The position numbers and the translations under genes are program-made. DNA of 64,000 nt from CAVRCT01 sp963719645 (GTDB lineage Bacteria > Pseudomonadota > Gammaproteobacteria > DSM-16500): the NCBI GenBank assembly GCA_963719645.1, contig CAVRCT010000001.1, forward strand, positions 186,001 through 250,000, in the 5' to 3' direction. The notes beneath the pieces are model-generated. The model did not search any database. It was not told the origin of the DNA and saw nothing but the letters and a program-made list of their open reading frames with translations. This document shows, piece by piece, positions 16,956 to 25,798 of the stretch (positions are counted from its first letter, which is position 1; each line of letters begins with the position of its first letter).

Positions 16956-18026
16956 ATGACTCCGATAGAATACTACCAAAAAAAATGTGAATCTGGCGTA
17001 ATTTCTTCAGATCCGCAACAATTAAACGCATTAGACTATTTGCAAAAAATATATACTGAGCTCACCCTCGAGGCAGAAAAGCGCCAAAATAGATTGGCTT
17101 TCTGGCGTCGCCCCAAATTGATCAATGGATTATATTTGTGGGGCGGGGTTGGGATAGGCAAGACATTTATGATGGATTGTTTTTATGAATGCATTACCTT
17201 CAAACAAAAAATGCGAATGCATTTTCATCAATTTATGCAATTGGTTCATCAATTACTGAAAAAACACCAGGGTGAAAAAGATCCGTTGTTACAAATTGCA
17301 GATGATATTGCAGCAAAAGCGTATTTGCTTTGTTTTGATGAGTTATATGTATCCGATATTACAGATGCAATGTTGCTAGGACGATTATTTAAAGCATTGT
17401 TCGCACGTGGCGTGACGTTAGTGACGACCTCGAATGTTGCGCCGGATGAGTTATATAAAAATGGCTTGCAACGCGAGCAATTTTTACCCGCCATTGAATT
17501 ATTAAAGCACTATACAGACGTATTACACATGACAACGAGCGTTGATTATCGATTGCGTCATTTAAAAACGGCCGGTGTGTTTTATTCACCACTCGATCGA
17601 GCCGCGCAGAACAATATGGAAAAATCGTTTACGCTCTTAGCCGAAAATAAAACCATTCACACTGCGCCTATCACACTTTTCAATCGAGACGTTCATATTA
17701 TTAAGCAAGCTGGTGATGTCATTTGGTTTGATTTCTCCGCCTTGTGCACGGTGCCGCGTAGTCAAATGGATTATTTGGCCATTGCTGAAAAATATCGGAC
17801 CGTATTTATTAGTAATGTGCCTATCATCCCCGCGACTGCGAAAGACATGATTTGTTTATTTATTAGTATGGTAGATGTGTTTTATGATGCAAAAGTCCGG
17901 TTAGTGATTTCTGCCGCAGAGCCGGTGGCAGAAATTTATAGCCGCGGCTACATGATTATGGAGTATAATCGCACCCATTCCCGTTTATTAGAGATGCAAT
18001 CGTTAGACTACTTTTTTTATGAATAA
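16956..18026 (+). CDS. zapE: Cell division ATPase ZapE (AFG1-like)
   Basis: AFG1/ZapE AAA-type ATPase, associated in E. coli with the Z ring. The 356-residue protein has Walker A as LWGGVGIGKTFMMD (about residue 62), Walker B as LLCFDELYVSD (about 127), the sensor stretch TTSNVAPDELYKNGLQRE, and the C-terminal FDFSALC region. The start follows AAGG at suitable distance. It overlaps the downstream EamA gene by 8 bases and heads a five-gene run whose other members are metabolic, so co-transcription need not mean shared function. Confidence 0.92.
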   Translation: MTPIEYYQKKCESGVISSDPQQLNALDYLQKIYTELTLEAEKRQNRLAFWRRPKLINGLYLWGGVGIGKTFMMDCFYECITFKQKMRMHFHQFMQLVHQLLKKHQGEKDPLLQIADDIAAKAYLLCFDELYVSDITDAMLLGRLFKALFARGVTLVTTSNVAPDELYKNGLQREQFLPAIELLKHYTDVLHMTTSVDYRLRHLKTAGVFYSPLDRAAQNNMEKSFTLLAENKTIHTAPITLFNRDVHIIKQAGDVIWFDFSALCTVPRSQMDYLAIAEKYRTVFISNVPIIPATAKDMICLFISMVDVFYDAKVRLVISAAEPVAEIYSRGYMIMEYNRTHSRLLEMQSLDYFFYE

Positions 18027-18927
18027 AAAAACAATCGCAAAAATTTGGTTAGTATTCGCAGTGATTTTGTGGGCATCCGCGTTTGTCGGCATTCGTGCTG
18101 GCTTACAAGGTTATACACCCGGTGGGTTAGGGTTATTGCGCATGTTGGTGGCGTCATTGGTCATGGGGATTTTGTGTTTATTTTTAAAAAACCCGACGCC
18201 CATTTCTTTACGCGATAAAATCGCAATCACCTTGCTGGGGATGTTTGCCATCGGCTGTTACAACATCACGTTAAATTATGGTGAAATGGAAGTGCCCTCA
18301 GGCGTCGCGAGTTTTATTGTCAGTCAATCACCGGTGTTGACGATTCTCTTTACCAGTTTATTTTTACGCGAAAAAATCACAGGGTATATCGTGATAGGCA
18401 TGAGCGTGAGCTTAATTGGGTTAGCGATATTGTTATTGACTGGGGATCAGCCTTTCACGTTTCAAATGGGATTCCTCTATTTGTTAGCGGCGACCGGACT
18501 CAGTGCCGCTTACTCGATTTTGCAAAAATATTTTTTACGCCATTATTCGGCAATGCATGTGACAGCGTATATTATTTGGGGCGCGACGTTATTGTTATTA
18601 ATCTATTTGCCCGAAATGCGTGACAGTCTCAAAACAGCTTCTATGGCTGCAACCAGCTCAGTGGTTTATTTAGGTGTTTTTCCAGCTGCGGTGGGTTATC
18701 TGGCATGGAGTTTTGGTCTGCGCGATTTATCAATTTCACAAGCCGTCAATTTTCTATATCTGATTCCTCTGGCAGCGACGTTGATCGGCTGGATATGGTT
18801 AGGTGAAGTGTTAACATGGTTATCTTTTTCAGGGGGGGTGATAGTGTTAGCCGGTGTTTGGTTGACGCATCATGCCGACAAAATGAAATTTAATAGGAAA
18901 TTAGATGAACAAGCGATTAAAGGATAA
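18019..18927 (+). CDS. EamA/DMT-family permease
   Basis: Drug/metabolite transporter superfamily protein, 302 residues, with ten predicted membrane helices in two EamA repeats (first starts IWLVFAVILWASAFVGIRAG; second around LYLLAATGLSAAYSILQKYF). The substrate is unknown; EamA carriers usually export amino acids or small metabolites. Its ends overlap zapE (8 bases) and the SDR gene (23 bases), which implies tight coupling. Confidence 0.87.
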   Translation: MNKKTIAKIWLVFAVILWASAFVGIRAGLQGYTPGGLGLLRMLVASLVMGILCLFLKNPTPISLRDKIAITLLGMFAIGCYNITLNYGEMEVPSGVASFIVSQSPVLTILFTSLFLREKITGYIVIGMSVSLIGLAILLLTGDQPFTFQMGFLYLLAATGLSAAYSILQKYFLRHYSAMHVTAYIIWGATLLLLIYLPEMRDSLKTASMAATSSVVYLGVFPAAVGYLAWSFGLRDLSISQAVNFLYLIPLAATLIGWIWLGEVLTWLSFSGGVIVLAGVWLTHHADKMKFNRKLDEQAIKG

Positions 18928-19657
18928 AGTCGCGATTGTCACCGGTGGCGGCGGGTGGATTGGTAAACAAATTGCAAAAACGTTTGCCAGTGAAGGTGCA
19001 AACGTTTTCATTCTTGGGCGTGATGTAACTAAATTGCATCAAACGGTTACGGATATTTTAGCAGCAGGCGGCGATGCGGCGTTTGTACAATGTGATATTA
19101 CAGATGAGCGCGCGGTCAAGCGTGCTATCGAGCAAATCGAAGCGCAATGGAGCCGTGTCGATATTTTGGTACACAATGCAGGTATTTATCCCTTGGCGAT
19201 GTTGGAAAATTTATCGTTAAAGGATTGGCAGCATGTGATAAATACCAATTTAACCAGTGCTTTTCTGTTGGTAAAATCGCTTACATCAATGTTGCAGCAA
19301 CAACAAGCCGGTCGAGTTATTTTTATCTCTTCGATTTCAGGAGAGCGAATGGGCTGGCCGGGTTTTTCGCATTACACCGCATCCAAAGCAGGCATGAATG
19401 GTTTAATGCGCACCGCTGCATTAGAATTTGCAAAATACAATGTCACCGTTAATTCCATTGAACCAGGATTGATTTTTAATGAGGAAGCTTTTTCTGTGAC
19501 AGCGGATGAAATGGATGATATGTTGGCTAGTATTCCGTTAGGCAGAGTAGGGAAGCCGAGCGATGTTGCCAATTTGGCAGTGTTTTTAGCCTCCGAAGAG
19601 GCGAGCTTCATTACGGGACAAAATTTTGCAGTGGATGGTGGTGAGACCATTTCATAA
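18905..19657 (+). CDS. Short-chain dehydrogenase/reductase (FabG-like)
   Basis: Classical SDR of 250 residues. The Rossmann glycine motif is TGGGGWIGKQIA (residues 13-24), the NAG motif is HNAGIYPL, and the catalytic Ser-Tyr-Lys is spread over SSISGE and YTASKAG. The C-terminal ITGQNFAVDGGETI is typical of SDRs acting in redox tailoring or FabG-type reduction. AGGAAATT before the ATG supports the start. With the flavin monooxygenase and cyclase that follow, it looks like part of a small oxidative pathway. Confidence 0.9.
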   Translation: MNKRLKDKVAIVTGGGGWIGKQIAKTFASEGANVFILGRDVTKLHQTVTDILAAGGDAAFVQCDITDERAVKRAIEQIEAQWSRVDILVHNAGIYPLAMLENLSLKDWQHVINTNLTSAFLLVKSLTSMLQQQQAGRVIFISSISGERMGWPGFSHYTASKAGMNGLMRTAALEFAKYNVTVNSIEPGLIFNEEAFSVTADEMDDMLASIPLGRVGKPSDVANLAVFLASEEASFITGQNFAVDGGETIS

Positions 19658-19670
19658 GGAAAAATTGACG

Positions 19671-20819
19671 ATGACTCAAACGACACCTATTTTGATCGTT
19701 GGTGCAGGCCCGACCGGCTTAACGGCAGCCTGTGAATTAGCGCGACGCGGGATTCCTTTTCGTATCATTGATAAAAAATCCGAGCACACACACCAGACCA
19801 ATGCGACGTGGATTCAACCCGGTTCGCTTGAAATATTTGACCGCTTAGGCATTGCTCAATCGTTTATTAAAAAAGGTCATCAGTGCAATGCGGTTAATTT
19901 ATACGGACATGATAAGGTGTTACTTAGAATTCCGTTTGATCATCTTGATTCACCGTATTCATTTATTATTATGTTGCCGCAAAGTGAGACTGAGAAATTA
20001 TTAATTGATGTGTTGCAATCTCAACAGATTGCGATTGGTTGGAATGAAGAATTAATTGATTTAGTTCAAACCGATGATACGGTTGTTGCTAAAATTAAAA
20101 ATCAACAAGGCAAGATCGAAGACGTTGTCTGCAATTGGTTAATTGGCTGTGATGGTGCGAACAGTGTGACGCGCCAAAAATGTGACATTGATTTCCCCGG
20201 CACGGATATGGCGGAGCAATTTGTTGTCGCAGATGCTAAAATGGGTTCGTTTTTAAATCCGCATGAAATTCATGTGTTTTTTGGCAAAGGAACATTGTTT
20301 GCTGCATTTCCTTTTGGCGAGCAAAGTTATCGGATCGCTGCCAATATTCATCAAAGTCATCCCCGCAAAATTTTTATTGAAAAAGAAGTGATTGAAATTG
20401 TTCATGAGCGGACTGATGGCAATTACAATGTGTCTAATGTTTCGTGGATTTCGCCATTTTGGATTCATAGTAAGATTGTCGCGCGTATGCAGCAAGGTAA
20501 TGTTTTTTTAGCAGGTGATGCGGCGCATGTGCATTCGCCAGTGGGTGGGCAAGGGATGAATTCAGGTATTCAAGATGCAATGAATTTGGCTGATAAACTC
20601 GTGCAAGTGGTGCAGGGAACGGCAGGCAAATCGTTGTTAAATAATTATCATGCGGAACGGTATCCCGTGGTGAAACAAATTGTTGATGAGACCGAGCAGT
20701 TTACGAACTTAGCGGTGTCAGAAGAATCTTTTTTAAAAAAATTGCGTAAGTTTGCGCATGAAGCGACACCTGAGGCTATTCAAGACATTGCAAAGCAAAT
20801 TGCGCAGTTGAATAAATAA
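19671..20819 (+). CDS. FAD-dependent aromatic-type monooxygenase
   Basis: A 382-residue PHBH/phenol-hydroxylase-type flavoprotein. The FAD site is VGAGPTGLTAACELARRG, the DG motif is LIGCDGANSVTR (about residue 170) and the GD motif is FLAGDAAHVHSPVGGQGMN (about 285). The start chosen is the ATG at 19671 because GGAAAAATTGACG precedes it and the glycine motif then lies near the N terminus; an in-frame ATG at 19626 would overlap the SDR gene and add an unrelated 15 residues. It is shorter than TfdB-like hydroxylases, lacking their C-terminal thioredoxin-like domain. Confidence 0.88.
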   Translation: MTQTTPILIVGAGPTGLTAACELARRGIPFRIIDKKSEHTHQTNATWIQPGSLEIFDRLGIAQSFIKKGHQCNAVNLYGHDKVLLRIPFDHLDSPYSFIIMLPQSETEKLLIDVLQSQQIAIGWNEELIDLVQTDDTVVAKIKNQQGKIEDVVCNWLIGCDGANSVTRQKCDIDFPGTDMAEQFVVADAKMGSFLNPHEIHVFFGKGTLFAAFPFGEQSYRIAANIHQSHPRKIFIEKEVIEIVHERTDGNYNVSNVSWISPFWIHSKIVARMQQGNVFLAGDAAHVHSPVGGQGMNSGIQDAMNLADKLVQVVQGTAGKSLLNNYHAERYPVVKQIVDETEQFTNLAVSEESFLKKLRKFAHEATPEAIQDIAKQIAQLNK

Positions 20820-20833
20820 TCCGTTGATGGACA

Positions 20834-21535
20834 ATGAATATGTTATCTTTTTTGCATCAATTTAACTTCATTGATTTAACCCACACGTTAAATTCATCTG
20901 CACCGACATGGAGTGGTACCTGCGGCTTTCGTCATCGTGTCATTGTCGATTATCCTGAAGCATGTCGTGTGCAGGCCATTGAAATGAATGCGGGTACGGG
21001 TACGCATATCGATGCACCTTCTCATTTTATTCCCCATGCAAAAAGTGCAGCCGATCTAGCATTAGAAGAATTAATTGCGCCCATTTTTATGATCGATGTG
21101 TCGGCGAAAGCACACGCAGATTATTATATTACGACAGCCGATGTTCTAGAATTTGAAAAAAAATTCGGTAAAATTTCTGCAAACAGTTTAGTGATAGGGT
21201 ATACCGGTTGGGATCGTTTTTGGTCGGATGAGAAAAAATTTCGTAACCCTGATGAAACGGGTCAGATGCATTTCCCAGGATTTTCGCCAGAAGCCGCTCA
21301 GTTATTGTTAGAACGAAATATTTCTGGCTTAGCGGTTGATTCTCTCTCACCCGATTGTTTAGACCTCAATTTTCCCGTGCATTATGCTATTCTCGGCGCG
21401 GGCAAATATATTGTGGAAAATTTAGCGAATTGCAAATCATTACCGCCGATAGGCGCTGAGGCGATTATTTTACCGATTAAAACACAAGATGGAACAGAGG
21501 CGCTGACGCGTGCGATTGCGTTGGTTCCTAAGTGA
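20834..21535 (+). CDS. Cyclase-family (kynurenine formamidase-like) hydrolase
   Basis: A 233-residue metal-dependent hydrolase of the cyclase/KynB family. The metal motif H-x-D-x-P-x-H is seen in GTGTHIDAPSHF (about residues 54-65); FIDLTHTLNSSAPTW at the N terminus and GLAVDSLSPD later are also family-typical. The family includes arylformamidase and isatin hydrolase. Position directly after the FAD monooxygenase suggests that it hydrolyses an oxidised aromatic or amide intermediate; there is no other kynurenine gene here, so I do not name it kynB. Confidence 0.85.
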   Translation: MNMLSFLHQFNFIDLTHTLNSSAPTWSGTCGFRHRVIVDYPEACRVQAIEMNAGTGTHIDAPSHFIPHAKSAADLALEELIAPIFMIDVSAKAHADYYITTADVLEFEKKFGKISANSLVIGYTGWDRFWSDEKKFRNPDETGQMHFPGFSPEAAQLLLERNISGLAVDSLSPDCLDLNFPVHYAILGAGKYIVENLANCKSLPPIGAEAIILPIKTQDGTEALTRAIALVPK

Positions 21536-21570
21536 ATGCATTAATCACATCTCATAATGCGAAATTCTCG

Positions 21571-21677
21571 CGCCGTCATTGCGAGGAGCGTTTTTTGCGA
21601 CGAAGCAATCCAGTTTTAGACTTAAGAATCAAGAACTGGATTGCTTCGTCGCAAAAAACGCTTCTCGCAATGACGGA
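21571..21677. repeat. Family F palindrome, copy 1
   Basis: GCCGTCATTGCGAGGAGCG and GCGACGAAGCAATCCAGTTT mirror AACTGGATTGCTTCGTCGC and CTTCTCGCAATGACGG. A family A arm follows (21700-21736). A second copy of the palindrome lies between thiC and thiL. Confidence 0.88.
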
Positions 21678-21737
21678 AGTGGGAATTACGCAACAACGCC
21701 CTTTGAAAGAGGGGGAACAAGGGGGATTTGTATAAAA

Positions 21738-22490
21738 TTATTTATCAGAAAAGCTTATATCGCTCGCCGCTGCAAACGTCACAAGTTGCTGATCGTCCTG
21801 ACCGCGGCAAATCAACGCGCTGCCATTGTCATGCCAAGCGCCCAACACCGTGCGAGTGAATAATGTATCTTCCAGCGAAAATGGATTAACCCCGGGTCGA
21901 TGCGTATGCCCATGAATCAGAGAGTGCACGTGATGTTTTTGCATTACGCGAGCGACTTCTGCTTGGGTCACATCCATAATGTCATCTGGCATTGTACTGG
22001 TGTGTTGCTTGCTTTTGGCACGATAATTCATTGCAATCGCTTGACGTTTTTCCAATGACTTTAACAAAAAAAGTTTTTGCAAAAACCAATTACGTGATTT
22101 TTTTCGAAAACGTAAATATTTTTCATCGGCCGTACATAATGTATCACCGTGCATCAATAATGCCGGTTGACCAAATAAATCAATCACACTTTCGTCCGCT
22201 AATAATTTACAACCCGACGCACGCAAAAACCGTTTGCCAATTAAAAAATCACGATTACCATGGATAAAAAATATCTTTAGATGTTGTTGCGTAGCTTTTT
22301 TCAGTGCATGAAGAATAGTTAAATTAAATGGCGTCATATTGTCATCGCCAATCCACACTTCAAAAAAATCACCCAAAATATACAGCGAATCAACATGACC
22401 CGTGCACGCGGATAAAAAGTTCAAAAATAACTGACTGATGTCAGGACGATTCTCTTCCAGATGCAAATCAGAAATGAAAACTTTGATCAT
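21738..22490 (-). CDS. lpxH: UDP-2,3-diacylglucosamine diphosphatase
   Basis: LpxH hydrolyses UDP-2,3-diacylglucosamine to lipid X in lipid A synthesis at the inner face of the inner membrane. The 250-residue protein has the calcineurin-like metallophosphoesterase motifs in order: ISDLHLEENRPD, YILGDFFEVWIGDD, HGNRDFLIG, MHGDTLCTAD with the substrate-site helix RFRKKSRNW, and LIHGHTHRPGVN. The N-terminal start puts the first metal motif at residue 7, as in known LpxH. A Gram-negative outer membrane with LPS is implied. Confidence 0.95.
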   Translation of the reverse strand: MIKVFISDLHLEENRPDISQLFLNFLSACTGHVDSLYILGDFFEVWIGDDNMTPFNLTILHALKKATQQHLKIFFIHGNRDFLIGKRFLRASGCKLLADESVIDLFGQPALLMHGDTLCTADEKYLRFRKKSRNWFLQKLFLLKSLEKRQAIAMNYRAKSKQHTSTMPDDIMDVTQAEVARVMQKHHVHSLIHGHTHRPGVNPFSLEDTLFTRTVLGAWHDNGSALICRGQDDQQLVTFAAASDISFSDK

Positions 22491-22573
22491 ATTATACTCA
22501 GAATGTCAATGTTATTATTTGGGATATTTCAGATATAATTACAGTATAGGGCGTTGAATTTAGAGGAGTATTT

Positions 22574-23134
22574 ATGAAAATTTTAGTCAACTCGACCCCC
22601 ACTGCGTTATGGTACGACATTATACATGAAGCCGAACAACATTGTGCAGTTTGTTTGAAAGAAGATATTGAATCCTATTTAGTTTTTCTCTTAATGCGCT
22701 ATACCAATCAGCCCCAATTAACCCATCGCATCATTGCCACTGAATTTCTGCAAGGGGCGAGGCTGAGCCCGCAACAACGTCTAGTAGCACTTCAAGATGT
22801 GGGTGATAAGTGCTTGTTATTTACGGGGTTATTCCCCAGGTTAGCCGAGAAACGCCTCGTCAAAATAAGTTATTTTGTCAATATCGGTAAAACGGCTTAT
22901 GAGGCTATCTCTTACTCCACCAATGATTTGTATTGTTTGCTGGGCAAGCAATTTGTGCCCTTAATGGATGTCTTACAAGCGATCCGTCAATACAGTAAAA
23001 AATGCCCGGATTTACTCCCCCTGCAAGCTTACGATCTTTGGAATGAGACAGGCAGTCAACGGGCATTATCGGTGTTAAAAACCTATACCCAGGCAATGCC
23101 TTTATTGCTAAATTCCCATCGTCCTCGTAAATAA
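22574..23134 (+). CDS. Conserved-looking protein of unknown function
   Basis: A 186-residue, probably soluble, mostly helical protein with no signal peptide or membrane segment and a good ribosome-binding site (GAGGAG). I do not recognise a domain. Features: two nearby cysteines (C-A-V-C near residue 24), a stretch LSPQQRLVALQDVGDKCLLFTGLFP that resembles a buried helix pair, and Tyr-rich segments in the middle. It lies divergent from lpxH and about 75 bases before adk; codon use is like its housekeeping neighbours, so it is likely an ordinary core gene of this lineage. Confidence 0.7.
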   Translation: MKILVNSTPTALWYDIIHEAEQHCAVCLKEDIESYLVFLLMRYTNQPQLTHRIIATEFLQGARLSPQQRLVALQDVGDKCLLFTGLFPRLAEKRLVKISYFVNIGKTAYEAISYSTNDLYCLLGKQFVPLMDVLQAIRQYSKKCPDLLPLQAYDLWNETGSQRALSVLKTYTQAMPLLLNSHRPRK

Positions 23135-23210
23135 TTTTGAACGAAATAAACTTCTGGCTATTACCCCTTCTTGTCTACTAAAATAAGCCCAAATTATTTA
23201 GGAGCCCTCA

Positions 23211-23897
23211 ATGCGTTTGGTTTTACTCGGTTGTCCTGGGGTCGGCAAAGGAACTCAGGCAAAATTTATCAAAGAATATTATAAAATTCCGCAAGTCTCG
23301 ACGGGCGATATGCTGCGTACTGCCATTAATGCAGGCACTTCACTGGGCATGCAAGTGAAACAAATTATGGATGAGGGACGGTTAGTCTCAGATGATATTA
23401 TGATTGCATTGGTGAAAGCGCGTGTGGCGGAACCGGATTGTGCAAGTGGTTTTTTATTAGATGGTTTTCCACGTACGATTCCTCAAGCAGAAGCATTGCA
23501 CGAGAACCATGTCCATTTAGATTATATTATTGAAATCCATGTGCCAGATGGCGAACTCATTAAACGATTAAGTGGTCGACGTGTTCACGAGTCATCCGGG
23601 CGCGTTTATCATTTGGAGCACAATCCACCGCAGACGACTGGAAAAGATGACGTTACGGGTGAATTACTGATTCAACGTCAAGATGATCACGAAGATACTA
23701 TTCGCAAACGACTTTCTGTTTATCATCAACAAACAGAACCGTTAGTGAATTACTACATTAATCAAGCCGCAGAGGAACCGGATCATTCACCTGTTCTCAT
23801 TCGAATTGATGGGCTAGGGACTGTTGATGAAGTGAGAGAGAAAATTTTTCGCGCCATTGCAGAGAAGTCCGTATGCGCCGATACCAAAAACTCATAA
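23211..23897 (+). CDS. adk: Adenylate kinase
   Basis: Interconverts AMP + ATP with 2 ADP. The 228-residue long-form enzyme has the P loop GCPGVGKGTQAKF (residues 8-20), the AMP-site STGDMLRTAI and DGFPRTIPQAEAL, and a LID with RRVHESSGRVYH (non-zinc type: His/Ser pattern instead of four cysteines). It carries a Cys in the P loop where most have Ala (GAPGAGKGT). Ribosome-binding site GGAGCC. It overlaps the following gene by 25 bases. Confidence 0.96.
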   Translation: MRLVLLGCPGVGKGTQAKFIKEYYKIPQVSTGDMLRTAINAGTSLGMQVKQIMDEGRLVSDDIMIALVKARVAEPDCASGFLLDGFPRTIPQAEALHENHVHLDYIIEIHVPDGELIKRLSGRRVHESSGRVYHLEHNPPQTTGKDDVTGELLIQRQDDHEDTIRKRLSVYHQQTEPLVNYYINQAAEEPDHSPVLIRIDGLGTVDEVREKIFRAIAEKSVCADTKNS

Positions 23898-24283
23898 TTA
23901 TTTGCGGTTTATTGTTACCTCATTTTTTATGGGCGGCAGAAAACTCGCCAATCGGTTATTGGCGAGTGAAAGATGATGTGACTCGTCAGCCAAAAAGCAT
24001 CATCCAAATTTATCAAACCGCCAATGGGTTGTCCGGCAAAGTTGTAAAAGTTTTTTCAGAATCGTTAGTGTTGCCTGCGGTGGGAACTGTGATTTTTAAG
24101 GGTCTAACGCCGGATGCTAACGTATGGGATCACGGTAAATGGATGGATGCTGCGAAGAGTAACGTATTTAATTGTTCTCTGCGCTTAGTTCATCACGGTA
24201 AAAAATTAATTGTTCGGAATTATCTTGGATTGCCTTTATTAGGCCGTTCACAAACATGGGAACGTGTTAATTCGCCTGTTTAA
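23873..24283 (+). CDS. DUF2147 exported protein
   Basis: A 136-residue protein: signal peptide (IIICGLLLPHFLWA, cleavage after WAA) then a DUF2147-type beta-rich domain beginning IGYWRVKDDVTRQPKS and including GLSGKVVKVF and a final GRSQTWERV strand. The family is periplasmic and poorly characterised. Translation is probably coupled to adk by the 25-base overlap. Confidence 0.8.
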   Translation: MRRYQKLIIICGLLLPHFLWAAENSPIGYWRVKDDVTRQPKSIIQIYQTANGLSGKVVKVFSESLVLPAVGTVIFKGLTPDANVWDHGKWMDAAKSNVFNCSLRLVHHGKKLIVRNYLGLPLLGRSQTWERVNSPV

Positions 24284-24324
24284 AAGCATTCCTTTTACGA
24301 GTGTATTAAAAAAGAGGTTCATGC

Positions 24325-25089
24325 ATGTTTAATAAAAAAATAGCTTTGTTAGTTAGCTCTGTGATCCTCAGTGCAGGTATTTTTGGCGCCGGTTATTCAG
24401 TAGGCAAAGCGCTTTATTTAGCAAAATCCTCTAGTCGTACGGTGACGGTGAAAGGATTAACCGAGCGGAATGTCACATCGGATTTAGGTATTTGGGAAAT
24501 TGATTACCGTGAGATTGGTAATAACTTAACGGATTTAAATCAACGCTTGGTGCGTGATCAACAAGCGGTAACGGCGTTTTTAAAACAGCATGGTTTTTCT
24601 GATCAAGAAATCAGTGTGCAACCGATTAAAGTCGATGACAAATTAGCGAATGCTTATCAAACGAATACAGCCACTGCCAATGACCAACGTTACATCTTGA
24701 CAGGCGGCGTCCGTATTCGTTCAGAGCATGTTGGTTTAATTGCAGAGACTAATCAAGCAATGGGTGCCTTGTTACAACAAGGTATTTCACTGGCGTTTGA
24801 TGTGAATAATGTCAGCCCCAATCCCAGCTATTATTTCACCCAACTCGACACCATTCGTCCCAGCATGATGGCAGATGCGACTCGCAGTGCGCGATCGGTG
24901 GCGGAGCAATTTGCGAAAGATTCTGGTACTGAATTAGGAAATATTCAAACAGCCAATCAAGGTATTTTTGAAATCATGAGTCGTGACTCAAGCACAATGA
25001 ATCCAGATTGGAACAGTACACAAAATGCATTTGGGTCGATTGATAAAAAAGTGAGACTAGTGACGACGTTGGTGTATCGATTGAGATAA
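24325..25089 (+). CDS. SIMPL-domain (DUF541) envelope protein
   Basis: 254 residues: an N-terminal hydrophobic anchor or signal (LLVSSVILSAGIFGAGYSVG) and a SIMPL/DUF541 domain starting VTVKGLTERNVTSDLGIWEI. The family (for example E. coli YggE, Brucella BP26) forms periplasmic or membrane-anchored oligomers linked to oxidative stress or outer-membrane biology. No cleavage site is obvious, so it may stay anchored. Ribosome-binding site AGAGG. Confidence 0.85.
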   Translation: MFNKKIALLVSSVILSAGIFGAGYSVGKALYLAKSSSRTVTVKGLTERNVTSDLGIWEIDYREIGNNLTDLNQRLVRDQQAVTAFLKQHGFSDQEISVQPIKVDDKLANAYQTNTATANDQRYILTGGVRIRSEHVGLIAETNQAMGALLQQGISLAFDVNNVSPNPSYYFTQLDTIRPSMMADATRSARSVAEQFAKDSGTELGNIQTANQGIFEIMSRDSSTMNPDWNSTQNAFGSIDKKVRLVTTLVYRLR

Positions 25090-25798
25090 GAATATTTTTT
25101 AAACGGCGTTGTTGAATAAGAATTTTTTTATACAAATCCCCCTTGTTCCCCCTTTTTCAAAGTGGGAGACCTGCTAAGCAACTCTGTGTTTTAACAGCAA
25201 GAGTTGTTTAGAAGGTCTCCCACTTTGAAAAAGGGGGAACAAGGGGCAATGGCACTAGCTTAAGAACTGTCGTCCCGGAATTTACTGGCGCTTAATGAGC
25301 GCTTTTTGCGAATTTAGCGCCAGTTAATGTCCGGGATCCATTTTGCTTAAAGCATATAAGTTAAAAGCAAGAGGGCGATAAATTGAAGATGGATCCCGGA
25401 CATTAAGTAGCTCTAAACGAGCAAAAGGCGCTCGTTAAGAGCTACTAAATTCCGGGACGACAGTTCTTAAGCTAGCGCCATTGGGAACAAGGGGGATTTG
25501 TATAAAAACAATTCTTATTCGGTGTTTACCCCTGTTTTTTCGGGAGTTAGAGCGCTCAGGATGATAACTCTTTCTTAAGAAAGGGCTTGTCATCCTGAGC
25601 GCTTTTCGCTCCGAAGGATCTCCCTATATAGTAGAGAGATGCTTAGGAAATTCTTTAGCTAAGTCTCAGAAATTTGCGGGAGATCCTTCGGAGCGAAAAG
25701 CACTCAGGATGACAGCCCTTTCTTAAGCACTCAGGATGACAGCCCTTTCTTAAGCACTCAGGATGACAGCCCTTTCATGATTTTAAAAGGAATTTAAA
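25090..25798. repeat. Composite repeat block: families A, B and C
   Basis: No gene here. In order: a GGCGTTGTTG tag; a full family A palindrome (25126-25250, arms AGTGGGAGACC / GGTCTCCCACT); a family B palindrome (25250-25487) with family A direct-repeat flanks (GGGGGAACAAGGGG on the left, GGGAACAAGGGGG on the right); then family C (about 25570-25775) with an intact GGGAGATCCTTCGGAGCG and three runs of AGGATGACAGCCCTTTCTTA-type sequence, the last two only about 30 bases apart. The intact family C copy is an unoccupied equivalent of the IS110 target. Confidence 0.85.

Noticed and set aside
21532..21863. Short plus-strand frames after the cyclase gene
   Set aside because: They run through the family F palindrome, a family A arm and the antisense of lpxH.
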